DNA of 64,000 nt, taken from NCBI RefSeq assembly GCF_900105165.1, contig NZ_LT629740.1, forward strand, positions 4,092,001 to 4,156,000, in the 5' to 3' direction. Made by a program: the position numbers and the translations under genes. Numbering within the stretch: the first letter of the stretch is position 1; each line of letters opens with the position of its first letter. The notes beneath the pieces were generated by a model, which searched no databases, had not been told where the DNA came from, and saw only the letters and a program-made list of their open reading frames with translations. This stretch comes from Mucilaginibacter mallensis. GTDB taxonomy: Bacteria > Bacteroidota > Bacteroidia > Sphingobacteriales > Sphingobacteriaceae. This document shows, in pieces, positions 26,657 to 34,748 of this stretch.

Positions 26657-27445
26657 CTATCTGCTAAAATAACACTTCTCCGTAACGAAAGTGTACGATA
26701 CGCCAAACTGCAGAAACAGGTAGGTATCATGCGGGCGCAAATCGCCGCGCTGGGTACCGGCAACACCGGTATATACGCCCGTCTTTTCGCCTGAGCGATC
26801 GGATAACGCGACTGCAATGGGACTAGTTAGCTTGCTTTTATCAGGGTACAGCCCGCTTACATCGTCAAGGTAGTCGGTATTGGGCTGGCGGTAGCCAATA
26901 TCAGCACTTATGTTCCATTTGCCCGAGAAATTATATTTGATACCTGCACCATAAGGTATGGAGATGGCAGTTTTGGAATAAGGAGTTTCGCCCTCCGTAG
27001 CTAATGGGCGGAGGTTATAGGTTTGCCCCATGTAAGTAGCCTGCGGGTTATACCCTACTATACCTATACCTAAATAAATATAAGGGGTGTACCGGTTATG
27101 GCTCACATCGGGTATATACTCCATAAAATTAAACTCGCCTATAAGGCTTAGCTCCTGCAATGAGGTTCTGAAACTTAAATTACGGTTGCGAAACTGCTGG
27201 TTTGATGAAGTACTGTCGGCTCCTGCTATCGTACCGTATGTATAGTTTAGCTTGGCCGATACGTAACCGTTAAAATTACGCTGTACGTAACCACCGATAG
27301 CTATACCACTAAACTTGAGCGGGTTGGTTGGGTTAAGATCGCCCATGTAGCCTGATGCACCTAAAGCTCCGCCAAGTTCCCAGGTTTGTGCCTTTAAACT
27401 AAGTGAGATAAAGATTAAAAGTATAGTTATTGCAAATTTTGGCAT
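26657..27445 (-). CDS. DUF6089-family outer-membrane beta-barrel protein
   Basis: A 262-residue protein with a signal peptide (ITILLIFISLSLKAQ). WELGGALGASGYMGDLNPTN begins a barrel with alternating polar and apolar strands. NRYTPYIYLGIGIVGYNP and YGAGIKYNFSGKWNISADIG match the DUF6089 family that precedes uppS-bamA in many Bacteroidota. The function of the family is unknown. It lies 9 nt downstream of nadK and is the last gene of the hydrolase-CBS-nadK-DUF6089 series. Confidence 0.85.
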   Translation of the reverse strand: MPKFAITILLIFISLSLKAQTWELGGALGASGYMGDLNPTNPLKFSGIAIGGYVQRNFNGYVSAKLNYTYGTIAGADSTSSNQQFRNRNLSFRTSLQELSLIGEFNFMEYIPDVSHNRYTPYIYLGIGIVGYNPQATYMGQTYNLRPLATEGETPYSKTAISIPYGAGIKYNFSGKWNISADIGYRQPNTDYLDDVSGLYPDKSKLTSPIAVALSDRSGEKTGVYTGVAGTQRGDLRPHDTYLFLQFGVSYTFVTEKCYFSR

Positions 27446-27454
27446 TAATTAAAT

Positions 27455-28333
27455 TTAATAATTGCGAACGTCAAGTCCCCATAATAATTTGTTCCTTAAC
27501 GTTGATAAGTAACTTTCATTATTTAAACGTACTAAATTTAACTGAAAACCCGCCTTTTGTACACTAAAACGCATGGTTTTATCAATTGTAGCCGTGCGCG
27601 AATCGCATGATACCAGGTAATTGCTGCTACGGCTCTCTACTTCAAAAGTTATGGTGCTGCTATCGGGCAATACAACCGGCCTTACATTAAGGTTATGCGG
27701 TGATACCGGCGTTAAGACCAAACTGTTTGATTGCGGGAAGATAATTGGACCGCCGCAGCTTAATGAATACGCTGTTGAACCTGTTGGGGTTGATATAATG
27801 ATACCATCGCCCCAATAGGCATTTAAAAACTCATTATCCATGTACACACGGGTAATGATCATGGCTGCATCATCGCGCTTATGGATGGTAATATCATTGA
27901 GTGCAAAGTTATCATCGCCAAAAACCTCGTTTTCAGAGTTTATGCTAATAAGGTCACGGCTATCCAGACTATAATCCTTATTTACTACTGCGAATATGGC
28001 GGCAGCTATATCACTCTTATTAATGGTAGCCAAAAAACCGAGCCTACCGAAGTTTATACCTATTACAGGTACACCTGTATTACGGATGACACTTACCATA
28101 TCCAGCAAAGTGCCATCGCCGCCCAGGGTAATAAAAAGATCAATAAAGCCTTTTATCTTAACATCAGATCCTAAAACATGATAGGTTACGATCTTTATTT
28201 TATCGTTCAGGTAATCACTCAACTGATGGTGCACATAAATATCGACCCCATGCTGTGACAGGTTATCAAACACTTCCTGAACGTATGGTAATACATCTAA
28301 ATTAAATGGCCTGCCGTAGATTGCTATTCTCAT
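27455..28333 (-). CDS. nadK: NAD kinase
   Basis: A 292-residue cytoplasmic enzyme that phosphorylates NAD to NADP. The GGDGTLLDMV motif near residues 72-81, GINFGRLGFLATI, FALNDITIHK and the STPTGSTAYSLSCGGPI block are all intact. It starts 134 nt after the CBS protein gene; that gap is a word-repeat hairpin. DUF6089 follows after 9 nt. Confidence 0.95.
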   Translation of the reverse strand: MRIAIYGRPFNLDVLPYVQEVFDNLSQHGVDIYVHHQLSDYLNDKIKIVTYHVLGSDVKIKGFIDLFITLGGDGTLLDMVSVIRNTGVPVIGINFGRLGFLATINKSDIAAAIFAVVNKDYSLDSRDLISINSENEVFGDDNFALNDITIHKRDDAAMIITRVYMDNEFLNAYWGDGIIISTPTGSTAYSLSCGGPIIFPQSNSLVLTPVSPHNLNVRPVVLPDSSTITFEVESRSSNYLVSCDSRTATIDKTMRFSVQKAGFQLNLVRLNNESYLSTLRNKLLWGLDVRNY

Positions 28334-28466
28334 GCTATGCGGTTCATAGTTGGTAGTTCATGGTTCATGGTAGCTTCAATGTTCATACCTAATAATTGGT
28401 TTGTGTTACTTATAGTTTTAACTAATTTATAAAACACTATGAACTATGAACCATCAACTATGAACT
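28332..28466. repeat. Word-repeat hairpin between CBS gene and nadK
   Basis: The left arm GTTCATAGTTGGTAGTTCAT and the right arm AACTATGAACCATCAACTATG are built from reiterated GTTCATAGTT words and pair across the gap between two co-directional genes. Confidence 0.7.
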
Positions 28467-28467
28467 T

Positions 28468-29130
28468 TTATAAATTTAAGTAATTCATTAATGAATCGTA
28501 ACGATCTTTTGAGTTGTCGTTATCGCCGGTATGGTTAAAGGTAGCCTTAATATCATACTCGTAGCGCAAAAATGTTGCTATAATGGCTGATATATCTTGT
28601 TTATTGACCTTCAGGGTTACTTCTACACGGGTTGAATCAGGATAGGCATAAATATAGGAGCTCAGGATCTGCGCGTTATCAGACTCCACAATTTGCGACA
28701 TGTGTGCCAGCGAATTGTTTTTATTGTTGATCTCCAGTACAATAATGCCGCCCGGCTGTGATACAGATGTAAGTCTTGCGAAATACTCATTCATGGCGTT
28801 GATAGATATCAGGCCCAAATAATTATTCTTGATATCAAGCACCGGCACAACAGTGAGTTTTTGCTCATAAAACAAACGGATAACATCATATATATGCTGA
28901 TCTTCCCGTACATAAGGGTTCACCAGCGATAATGCCAGCGCGCCAATTTGTGTTTGATTGTCGGTTACATTAACCAGGTCATCCTCGGCAAGCATACCCA
29001 GGAACTGATCCTCGTTTACAATTGGCAGGTGCCTTACACGAAACTCCACCATACGGTCAACCACCTTCTGCACAGTGTCAGAGGTGTGAATGGGGGTAAT
29101 TTCATCGGCAATCAGCTCAATTGCAAGCAT
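28468..29130 (-). CDS. CBS-domain protein
   Basis: A 220-residue protein with two CBS modules. The first is ITPIHTSDTVQKVVDRMVEF then LPIVNEDQFLGMLAEDDL; the second is HIYDVIRLFYEQKLTVVPVL then LGLISINAMNEYF. A C-terminal ACT-like segment follows (GGIIVLEINNKNNSLAHMSQ and RVEVTLKVNKQDISAIIATF). CBS pairs usually bind adenosine nucleotides, so a regulatory or sensing role is likely. It sits 2 nt after the alpha/beta hydrolase and before nadK, an order seen in relatives. Confidence 0.88.
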   Translation of the reverse strand: MLAIELIADEITPIHTSDTVQKVVDRMVEFRVRHLPIVNEDQFLGMLAEDDLVNVTDNQTQIGALALSLVNPYVREDQHIYDVIRLFYEQKLTVVPVLDIKNNYLGLISINAMNEYFARLTSVSQPGGIIVLEINNKNNSLAHMSQIVESDNAQILSSYIYAYPDSTRVEVTLKVNKQDISAIIATFLRYEYDIKATFNHTGDNDNSKDRYDSLMNYLNL

Positions 29131-29132
29131 GG

Positions 29133-29894
29133 TTATATTTTTTGTTTGTTTAAAAACTCCTTCAGGGCCTCATTAAACTCGGCCGGCTGCTCCATCATAG
29201 GGGCATGCCCGCAATGGTCTATCCAAACCAGATCCGACTTCGGCAGCATCTCATGAAATTCAACAGCAACTTCAGGAGGTGTAACTTTATCATTCTTTCC
29301 CCATATTAAACCTACGGGAATATGTATTTTATGGAGATCATCCTTCATGTTATGACGAATAGCCGATCTTGCCATAGCCAATATCCTAACAACGCGGTGA
29401 CGGTCATTTATAGTCTTGAAAACATCATCAACCAGTTCTTTTGTTGCAGTTTTTGGATCATAAAAGGTAAATTCCACCTTCTCTCTCACAAAATCATAAC
29501 TTTCGCGCCTAGGGAAAGTACCACCAAAAGCATTTTCATATAAGCCCGAACTGCCGGTTAATACCATGGCCTTTGCAAAACCAGGATGAGCCAATACATA
29601 TATTAAACCCACGTGCCCACCTAATGAATTACCAATAATAGTAAAATCCTTTAGCTTTTTATACTTTACAAATTTGTGCACAAATTTTGAAACGGACTTA
29701 ACACCTGTGGTTAGCAACGGCAGGTCATAAATTGGCAGCATGGGTATTATAACCCGGTAATTTGGTTTAAAATAGTTTACAGTTTCATCCCAATTACTTA
29801 ATGCACCCATTAAGCCATGCAGTAACAACAACACCTCACCTTCGCCCTCATCGATATAACTAAACCCGTTTTGCTCTTTAAGCACGAAATCCAT
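29133..29894 (-). CDS. Alpha/beta hydrolase
   Basis: A 253-residue cytoplasmic protein without a signal peptide. VLLLLHGLMGALSNWDE, the nucleophile elbow IGNSLGGHVG (Ser in G-N-S-L-G), VGLIWGKNDKVTPP (Asp) and DHCGHAPMMEQPAEFN (His) complete the triad. It belongs to the broad esterase/C-C hydrolase group; the substrate cannot be inferred. The stop lies 2 nt before the CBS gene start. Confidence 0.88.
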   Translation of the reverse strand: MDFVLKEQNGFSYIDEGEGEVLLLLHGLMGALSNWDETVNYFKPNYRVIIPMLPIYDLPLLTTGVKSVSKFVHKFVKYKKLKDFTIIGNSLGGHVGLIYVLAHPGFAKAMVLTGSSGLYENAFGGTFPRRESYDFVREKVEFTFYDPKTATKELVDDVFKTINDRHRVVRILAMARSAIRHNMKDDLHKIHIPVGLIWGKNDKVTPPEVAVEFHEMLPKSDLVWIDHCGHAPMMEQPAEFNEALKEFLNKQKI

Positions 29895-30009
29895 ATAGAT
29901 ATTTTAATATTAAGTTGATAACCAGAACCAGTTTGTTATTTGGTTCAATTCCGGCTATCCGGTATAAAAATAGTTTATTGCGGTTGAGTTACAAGTTTTA
30001 TTATTGTTT

Positions 30010-30112
30010 TTAATTGATTAAGTTTTGATTGTGCTGGTTAGTTGACTGGGTTAAAAACTTAATTAACTTTATCAACAACTCACCTAATCAACCAAATTAC
30101 CCTAACAACTGT
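30010..30112. repeat. Word-repeat region downstream of the yqeY-like gene
   Basis: Words such as GGTTAGTTGACTGGGTTA at the left and CTAATCAACCAAATTACCC at the right form an imperfect hairpin that overlaps the YqeY stop region. Confidence 0.5.
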
Positions 30113-30546
30113 TTCACAACCTCTGATATTGTCCGGCCATCGGCTTTGCCGGCAAGCTCTTTATTTGCGGCACCCATAACTTTACCCATATCTTTAACAG
30201 ATGTAGCGCCAACACGGGCTATCACCTCTTTTAAATAAGCCTCAACCTCGTCATGGGTCATTTGCTTTGGCAAATAGGCCTCAATTACTTCCAGTTCTTC
30301 CATTTCCACCTGGTACAGGTCGTCGCGGTTTTGTGTTTTATAGATCTCGGCTGATTCCTTACGCTGTTTTACCAGCTTTTGCAATACTTTGGTTTCGGCT
30401 TCAGGTGTTACCTCTTCGGCAGCGCCTTTTTCGGTACGGGCCAGTAATAATGCTGATTTTATTGCACGCAATCCGCGCAGCCTGTCGGCCTGCTTTGCCA
30501 GCATGGCCTGTTTAATATCCTGGTCTATTTGTGTGGTTAGTGACAT
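30097..30546 (-). CDS. GatB/YqeY domain protein
   Basis: A 149-residue, largely helical protein matching the YqeY family, which resembles the tail domain of the amidotransferase subunit GatB. Hallmarks are ALLLARTEKG, LQKLVKQRKESAEIY, ELEVIEAYLPKQMT and the C-terminal GKADGRTISEVVKQLL. It may act in tRNA-dependent amidation or RNA binding; this is inferred from the domain only. It is flanked by word-repeat hairpins on both sides. Confidence 0.92.
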   Translation of the reverse strand: MSLTTQIDQDIKQAMLAKQADRLRGLRAIKSALLLARTEKGAAEEVTPEAETKVLQKLVKQRKESAEIYKTQNRDDLYQVEMEELEVIEAYLPKQMTHDEVEAYLKEVIARVGATSVKDMGKVMGAANKELAGKADGRTISEVVKQLLG

Positions 30547-30549
30547 GTT

Positions 30550-30718
30550 TTTTTTATGTAGTCCGGAAGTCGGGAAAGTCCGAAAGTCCGGAAGATCTTA
30601 TTTTATGTTTTTACTTTTTACTTCCGGACCTTCCGACTTACCGGACTTTCGGACTAAAAAATTACTCTTTTATTTTTTTCACTTCCGGACTTTCCGACTT
30701 CTCGGACTTCCGGACTTA
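30550..30718. repeat. Three-armed word-repeat block (AGTCCGGAAG words)
   Basis: One forward arm (AGTCCGGAAGTCGGGAAAGT and on, 30560-30597) and two reverse arms (ending near 30655 and 30718) reiterate the words CTTCCGGAC, TTCCGACTT and CGGACTTTC. It fills the gap between the SDR stop and the YqeY start. Confidence 0.75.
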
Positions 30719-30720
30719 AA

Positions 30721-31479
30721 TTACTTTCTAAATATAGTACTCCCGTTTGCCTGCGCTGTTGGCATAACAACCAGTTCGTTTATGTTTACATGTTTAGGGC
30801 GCGATACGGCAAACCAAATGGTTTCGGCTACATCATCAGCTACCAGCGGATCAAAGCCATCATAAACTTTTTTGGCCCTTGCATCATCTCCTTTAAACCT
30901 AACGTTTGAAAACTCTGTTTCAACAGCTCCTGGGTGTATCGCAGTTACCTTTATACCATGCGGCAAAAGATCCAGTCGCATGCCTTTATTAAGCGCGTCA
31001 ACCGCATGTTTTGTAGCGCAATATACATTTCCATTAGTGTAAACATCAATCCCGGCAATCGAGCCTAAATTAACTATATGGCCGTTACCGTTGGCTATCA
31101 TCCAGTTTGATACTATTTTGGTTACGTAAAGTAAGCCTTTAACATTGGTATCAATCATGGTATCCCAATCATCAAGATCGCCTTTATCAATCGGGTCAAG
31201 GCCCTGACTCAGGCCGGCATTGTTTATCAGCACATTTATCTTTTTCCATTTGGCGGGTAAAGCCTCCAGGTTTTCGATCACCTGCGCGCGGTCGCGCACA
31301 TCAAATGATGATACTGCTACTTCGATATTATGCTTTTTGTTGAGCTGGGCTGCCAGTTTATCCAACCTGTCGAGCCGGCGGCCCGTTAGTACAAGATTAT
31401 ACCCTTCACGGGCGAATAGATGAGCGGTAGCTTCTCCGATGCCGGAAGTCGCTCCGGTAATTAATGCAATTTTGGCCAT
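30721..31479 (-). CDS. Short-chain dehydrogenase/reductase
   Basis: A 252-residue cytoplasmic SDR of the YdfG-like classical type. TGATSGIGEATA is the NAD(P) loop, NNAGLSQG the stabilising motif, NLGSIAG supplies the catalytic Ser, and YCATKHAV the Tyr and Lys. RRLDRLDKL after the second strand, with an Arg there, suggests NADP preference. YdfG relatives oxidise hydroxy-amino acids such as serine or 3-hydroxypropionate; whether this one does is inference. Confidence 0.9.
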   Translation of the reverse strand: MAKIALITGATSGIGEATAHLFAREGYNLVLTGRRLDRLDKLAAQLNKKHNIEVAVSSFDVRDRAQVIENLEALPAKWKKINVLINNAGLSQGLDPIDKGDLDDWDTMIDTNVKGLLYVTKIVSNWMIANGNGHIVNLGSIAGIDVYTNGNVYCATKHAVDALNKGMRLDLLPHGIKVTAIHPGAVETEFSNVRFKGDDARAKKVYDGFDPLVADDVAETIWFAVSRPKHVNINELVVMPTAQANGSTIFRK

Positions 31480-31521
31480 AGTGTAATAACTATTAGCTGC
31501 GAAATTAGTTTTTTTTAAACA

Positions 31522-32268
31522 CTATTCGAAGTACAGGCTAAACATTAAAGTATGTAATGACAATTTGCTGATAGGCGCCGAGAATGGCTGATTTTCGGGA
31601 ACCAGTACATTTCCCATTGAATTGGAGAGCTTAATCTCAGGCGACATTTTAAAATATTCGAAATAAATATCACAGCCTAAGCCTGCTTCATAAGAAGCAT
31701 AGCCCGACACGGTTTTAACGGTTTTATCAAGCAGGGCCGCTTCTGCATCACTTTTTTTGGCCCCTATGGCATAAGAGTATTTTACACCGCCCAATAAATA
31801 AGCCCTGAAATTACCTAACCTGTCCGACTTTAGTTTCAATAACAAAGGAAAATCAACTGTAGTTGATTGTACTGATTTTTTAACATTATCACTTGGATTA
31901 GCATAAACATAACTCAGCTGGCGGTCGGCAAAAATTAGCGAGGGGGTAATACGGGCTTCCAGGTGCTCGGTAATCCGGTAACGTGTTAAAAATCCAACAG
32001 CGAAACCGGGTGAATTTGGTGAACTTAAACTATTTAAATCACTGGTGACCGGTGCATTACCATTTTGCTTATCTAAAAACGGACTGCGCCAGTCGGGATT
32101 TTTTAATATTTTGAAATAGGTGCTTACGTATGAAAAGGAAAAACCAAAGCTCAGATCCTGCTGATCGGCACCGCCACCCCATGCAAAAGGGCTCGGGGCC
32201 TCCTGGGCAAATAACAAATTACTGCAAAACAGTAGTACAATAATGGTTAAGTACCGTTTTTTAATCAT
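31522..32268 (-). CDS. porT: PorT-family outer-membrane protein (type IX secretion)
   Basis: A 248-residue protein with a signal peptide (LTIIVLLFCSNLLFAQ). DLSFGFSFSYVSTYFKILKNP, FLTRYRITEHLEARITPSLIFADRQL and KSDRLGNFRAYLLGGVKYSY match PorT, an outer-membrane beta-barrel protein required for type IX secretion and gliding in Bacteroidota. Its ATG overlaps the ubiE stop (ATGA), giving translational coupling. The ubiE-porT pair is conserved across the phylum, which supports the name. Confidence 0.88.
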   Translation of the reverse strand: MIKKRYLTIIVLLFCSNLLFAQEAPSPFAWGGGADQQDLSFGFSFSYVSTYFKILKNPDWRSPFLDKQNGNAPVTSDLNSLSSPNSPGFAVGFLTRYRITEHLEARITPSLIFADRQLSYVYANPSDNVKKSVQSTTVDFPLLLKLKSDRLGNFRAYLLGGVKYSYAIGAKKSDAEAALLDKTVKTVSGYASYEAGLGCDIYFEYFKMSPEIKLSNSMGNVLVPENQPFSAPISKLSLHTLMFSLYFE

Positions 32269-32996
32269 TTAACGCCTGTATAAATTGAACAGATACCAAA
32301 CGTTAAAGGCCTGTGTTTGGTATGCTTAAATCCTGCTTTATGCATCAGGCTGATAAATTTTTCTCCGTCGGGAAAAGCAGCCACCGATTCTGGTAAATAG
32401 CTATATGCCCGTGCATCCTTCGAAAATATCTTGCCTATGCCGGGTGTAATATAAGCAAAATAGAAATTATATAATTGCTTTATAGGGAAAGCTTTTGGTT
32501 TTGAAAACTCCAGGATCACTGCTTTGCCTCCTGTTTTTAGCACGCGATGAATATCGGCAAGACCAACTTCAAGGTTCTCAAAGTTACGAACGCCGAAAGC
32601 TACGGTAACCGCATCGAACGCGTCAGCCTCAAATGGGAGTTTTTCTGAGTCGCCCAGTTTTATCTCAAATTTATCGCCGAGCTGGCGTTTATCTATTTTT
32701 TGTTGCGCGATATCCAGCATGCCCTGCGAAATATCAACCCCGATAATTTTTTTCGGTTTTAAGATGGATAAGGCCTCAAAAGCAAAATCGCCGGTGCCGG
32801 TTGCTACATCCAGTATTAACTGCGGCTGATCTTTCTTCAGTTCGTTTATAGCTTTTTTACGCCAGATGATATCAATACCCAACGATAGAAAATGATTCAG
32901 AAAATCGTAAGTTTTGGATATATTATTGAACATATCGGCCACCTGCGCTTTTTTGGTAGCATCCTTATCCTGGTACGGGGTTATAGTTTCGCTCAT
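32265..32996 (-). CDS. ubiE: Demethylmenaquinone methyltransferase
   Basis: A 243-residue SAM-dependent methyltransferase for the last step of menaquinone synthesis (MenG/UbiE). FNNISKTYDFLNHFLSLGIDIIWRKKA, the SAM-binding ILDVATGTGDFAFEA, GDSEKLPFEADAFDAVTVAFGVRNFE, and the late AYSYLPESVAAFPDG block are diagnostic. The frame is open up to a TTG at 33008, but that TTG is part of a TATCTTTG -7 box, so the ATG at 32996 is preferred. porT overlaps its stop codon. Confidence 0.95.
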   Translation of the reverse strand: MSETITPYQDKDATKKAQVADMFNNISKTYDFLNHFLSLGIDIIWRKKAINELKKDQPQLILDVATGTGDFAFEALSILKPKKIIGVDISQGMLDIAQQKIDKRQLGDKFEIKLGDSEKLPFEADAFDAVTVAFGVRNFENLEVGLADIHRVLKTGGKAVILEFSKPKAFPIKQLYNFYFAYITPGIGKIFSKDARAYSYLPESVAAFPDGEKFISLMHKAGFKHTKHRPLTFGICSIYTGVK

Positions 32997-33005
32997 AGAA
33001 TGGGG

Positions 33006-33013
33006 CAAAGATA
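33006..33013 (-). promoter_or_regulatory. -7 box upstream of ubiE-porT
   Basis: TATCTTTG on the minus strand, 9 nt before the ATG at 32996, matches TAnnTTTG. The spacing implies a very short or leaderless transcript. Confidence 0.55.
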
Positions 33014-33022
33014 GTTTTTTTC

Positions 33023-33130
33023 GTTCATTGGTTCACTGGTTCATTAGTTCATTGGTCTTTTATGGCGTTAATATCGCCAACCAATCTACAGCTATGCACC
33101 AATCAACTAATGAACCAGTAAACTAATGAG
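33023..33130. repeat. Word-repeat hairpin between VOC gene and ubiE
   Basis: The left arm (33023-33056) and right arm (33098-33130) pair over about 29 of 34 positions, both made of GTTCATTAGTTCATTGG words, with an inner GGCGTTAATATCGCC hairpin. The words are the same as at 17121-17212. The VOC stop codon lies in the right arm. Confidence 0.75.
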
Positions 33131-33611
33131 CAAGCGACAATAATCCTCTTACATCCAATGCCCGCGTATACATAGTTAATTCTCCATCAGGACCCAATGG
33201 CCAGTCCTCGCGCGGGCGATCCCAATAGAGCTCAACGCCGTTGCCGTCAGGATCATCCAGGTATATAGCTTCGGATACGCCGTGATCTGATGCACCGGTG
33301 ATGGGGTATTTGGCATCGATCAGTCTTTGCAGTATTTGGGCAAGATCTTTTCTTTCAGGATATAATATAGCTGTATGATAAAGTCCGGGAGCATATTCAG
33401 GTGCTGGTGGCGCGCCTTTGCTGTGCCATGTATTTAAACCAATATGGTGATGATAGCCGCCTGCTGAAATAAACGCGGCCTGATCGCCGTAAGCAGCCAT
33501 TTTCTCAAAACCAAGCAACCCGGAATAAAAATCAAGCGACTTTTGCAGATCGCTAACCTTTAAGTGTACATGGCCAATACGGGTTTGGGCAGGAATTTTG
33601 TAATCTTCCAT
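33123..33611 (-). CDS. VOC-superfamily protein (glyoxalase/ring-cleaving dioxygenase-like)
   Basis: A 162-residue protein with the VOC fold: IGHVHLKVSDLQKSLDFYSGLLGFE starts the first module with a metal-binding His, and YHHHIGLNTW and LYHTAIL follow. YLDDPDGNGVELYWDRPRE supplies the metal-binding Glu. Its layout resembles the N-terminal half of catechol 2,3-dioxygenase-like proteins such as YwbC/CatE. The substrate is unknown. It is divergent from engB with a 54-nt gap. Confidence 0.88.
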   Translation of the reverse strand: MEDYKIPAQTRIGHVHLKVSDLQKSLDFYSGLLGFEKMAAYGDQAAFISAGGYHHHIGLNTWHSKGAPPAPEYAPGLYHTAILYPERKDLAQILQRLIDAKYPITGASDHGVSEAIYLDDPDGNGVELYWDRPREDWPLGPDGELTMYTRALDVRGLLSLAH

Positions 33612-33653
33612 AATAATAAATGTTTAAACATCAAATTTAAGGAAAACAAATTT

Positions 33654-33661
33654 TACCTTTG
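33654..33661 (+). promoter_or_regulatory. -7 box of engB, near-leaderless
   Basis: TACCTTTG lies 4 nt before the engB ATG at 33666, so transcription should start at or next to the start codon. Confidence 0.55.
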
Positions 33662-33665
33662 TACA

Positions 33666-34301
33666 ATGATTGTAAAATCTGCCGAGTTTATTTGCAGCAA
33701 CACCCAAATTTCTAAACTGCCACCACCGGTAAAGCCCGAGTATGCTTTTATCGGAAGGTCGAACGTGGGGAAGTCGTCCCTTATTAATATGCTTACCGCT
33801 AAAAAGGGATTAGCAAAAACTTCACAAACTCCGGGTAAAACCCAGCTGATCAACCATTTCCTGATCAATGATAACTGGTATATTGTGGATTTGCCGGGCT
33901 ACGGCTATGCCCGTGCCTCAAAAAGCAAAAAAGCAGACTGGGATAAGTTCATTCACACTTACCTGGATAAAAGAGAGAGCCTTCAATGCGTAATGGCACT
34001 GATAGACAGCAGACTTGAGCCCCAAAAGATCGACCTGGAATTTTGCAACTGGCTAGGTGAAAAAGGTTTATCGTTTGTGTTGGTATTTACCAAGGCTGAT
34101 AAGCAATCATCAGTAAAGACAGATCAGAACATCGCTAAATTTAAAAAAGCGCTTTTAGCTACATTTGATGAGGTACCTGATATTTTTGTAACCTCATCGG
34201 AAACGCATGACGGCCGGGATGAGATTTTAGGTTTTATTGGAGGGATAAACCAGGGGTTTGTAGTGCCGGCAACATTCGGTTCCCCTCTTGAGAGGGGTTA
34301 G
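33666..34301 (+). CDS. engB: Ribosome-biogenesis GTPase EngB/YihA
   Basis: A 211-residue GTPase needed for large-subunit assembly. G1 FIGRSNVGKSSL, the TPGKTQ switch I block, G3 DLPGYGYA, G4 FTKAD and the G5 SSET region are all present. The longer open frame from 33564 is rejected because the promoter box lies inside it and because MIVKSAEFICSN is the usual N-terminus. The last residues, GSPLERG, and the stop codon are encoded by the left terminal repeat of the element at 34279, so the native C-terminus was replaced or extended by a few residues. Confidence 0.95.
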   Translation: MIVKSAEFICSNTQISKLPPPVKPEYAFIGRSNVGKSSLINMLTAKKGLAKTSQTPGKTQLINHFLINDNWYIVDLPGYGYARASKSKKADWDKFIHTYLDKRESLQCVMALIDSRLEPQKIDLEFCNWLGEKGLSFVLVFTKADKQSSVKTDQNIAKFKKALLATFDEVPDIFVTSSETHDGRDEILGFIGGINQGFVVPATFGSPLERG

Positions 34302-34734
34302 GGGTGTGTTATACGACATAAAAGTATGCCGCGCAAAATCATACCCTATAACTCAAACCTAAAACAATTGGCCCGCAAGCTGAGGAATGAAAGTACATTA
34401 GGTGAAACTTTGTTATGGAAGGAAATTAAGAATAAACAATTTCATGGTTATGATTTTCATCGACAAAACCGCTTTTAAATTATATAGTAGATCTGTATTG
34501 TTATGAATTAGATCTGGTGATAGAAATAGATGGAAGCTATCATAACCATATTGAAACTTATGAATTAGATTTGTTGCGTGAAAAGGAATTGGAAGCTTAT
34601 AATTTAACTATCATAAGATTTACTGAGCAAGAAGTAAAAAAAACATAACAAATGTTTTGAGAACGATTGAAACGTACATTTTAGCATACGAGAATAACGC
34701 AGAACACACCCCTAACCCCTCTCAAGAGGGGAAC
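34279..34734. mobile_element. 456-bp inverted-repeat element carrying a DUF559 endonuclease gene
   Basis: Perfect 32-bp terminal inverted repeats lie at 34279-34310 and 34703-34734. Each contains a CCCCTCTCAAGAGGGG palindrome on the outside and ACACCCCTAACCCC on the inside. The only gene within is the broken DUF559 ORF. The left end supplies the engB stop codon, and the right end lies 14 nt before ubiA. A single identical 32-nt copy lies inside icmF (49644-49675), and relatives are at 13035 and 44675. No transposase is seen and no target duplication is obvious. Confidence 0.75.
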
Positions 34735-34737
34735 TAG
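34326..34737 (+). pseudogene. DUF559 (Vsr-like) endonuclease-domain gene, two frameshifts
   Basis: The first frame reads MPRKIIPYNSNLKQLARKLR, then TLGETLLWKEIKNKQFHGYD and FHRQNRF before a stop at 34476. One missing base later the frame resumes as LNYIVDLYCYELDLVIEIDG, SYHNH, LLREKELEAYNLTIIRFTEQ. A second missing base in an A-run near 34637-34643 restores a third frame that ends in HTPNPSQEGN inside the right terminal repeat. The combined protein of about 137 residues matches the DUF559 endonuclease-like domain, related to the very-short-patch-repair and restriction nuclease fold, with the VIEIDG core. As it stands it is inactive unless the shifts are sequencing errors. Confidence 0.82.
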
Positions 34738-34748
34738 AAATACATCAA

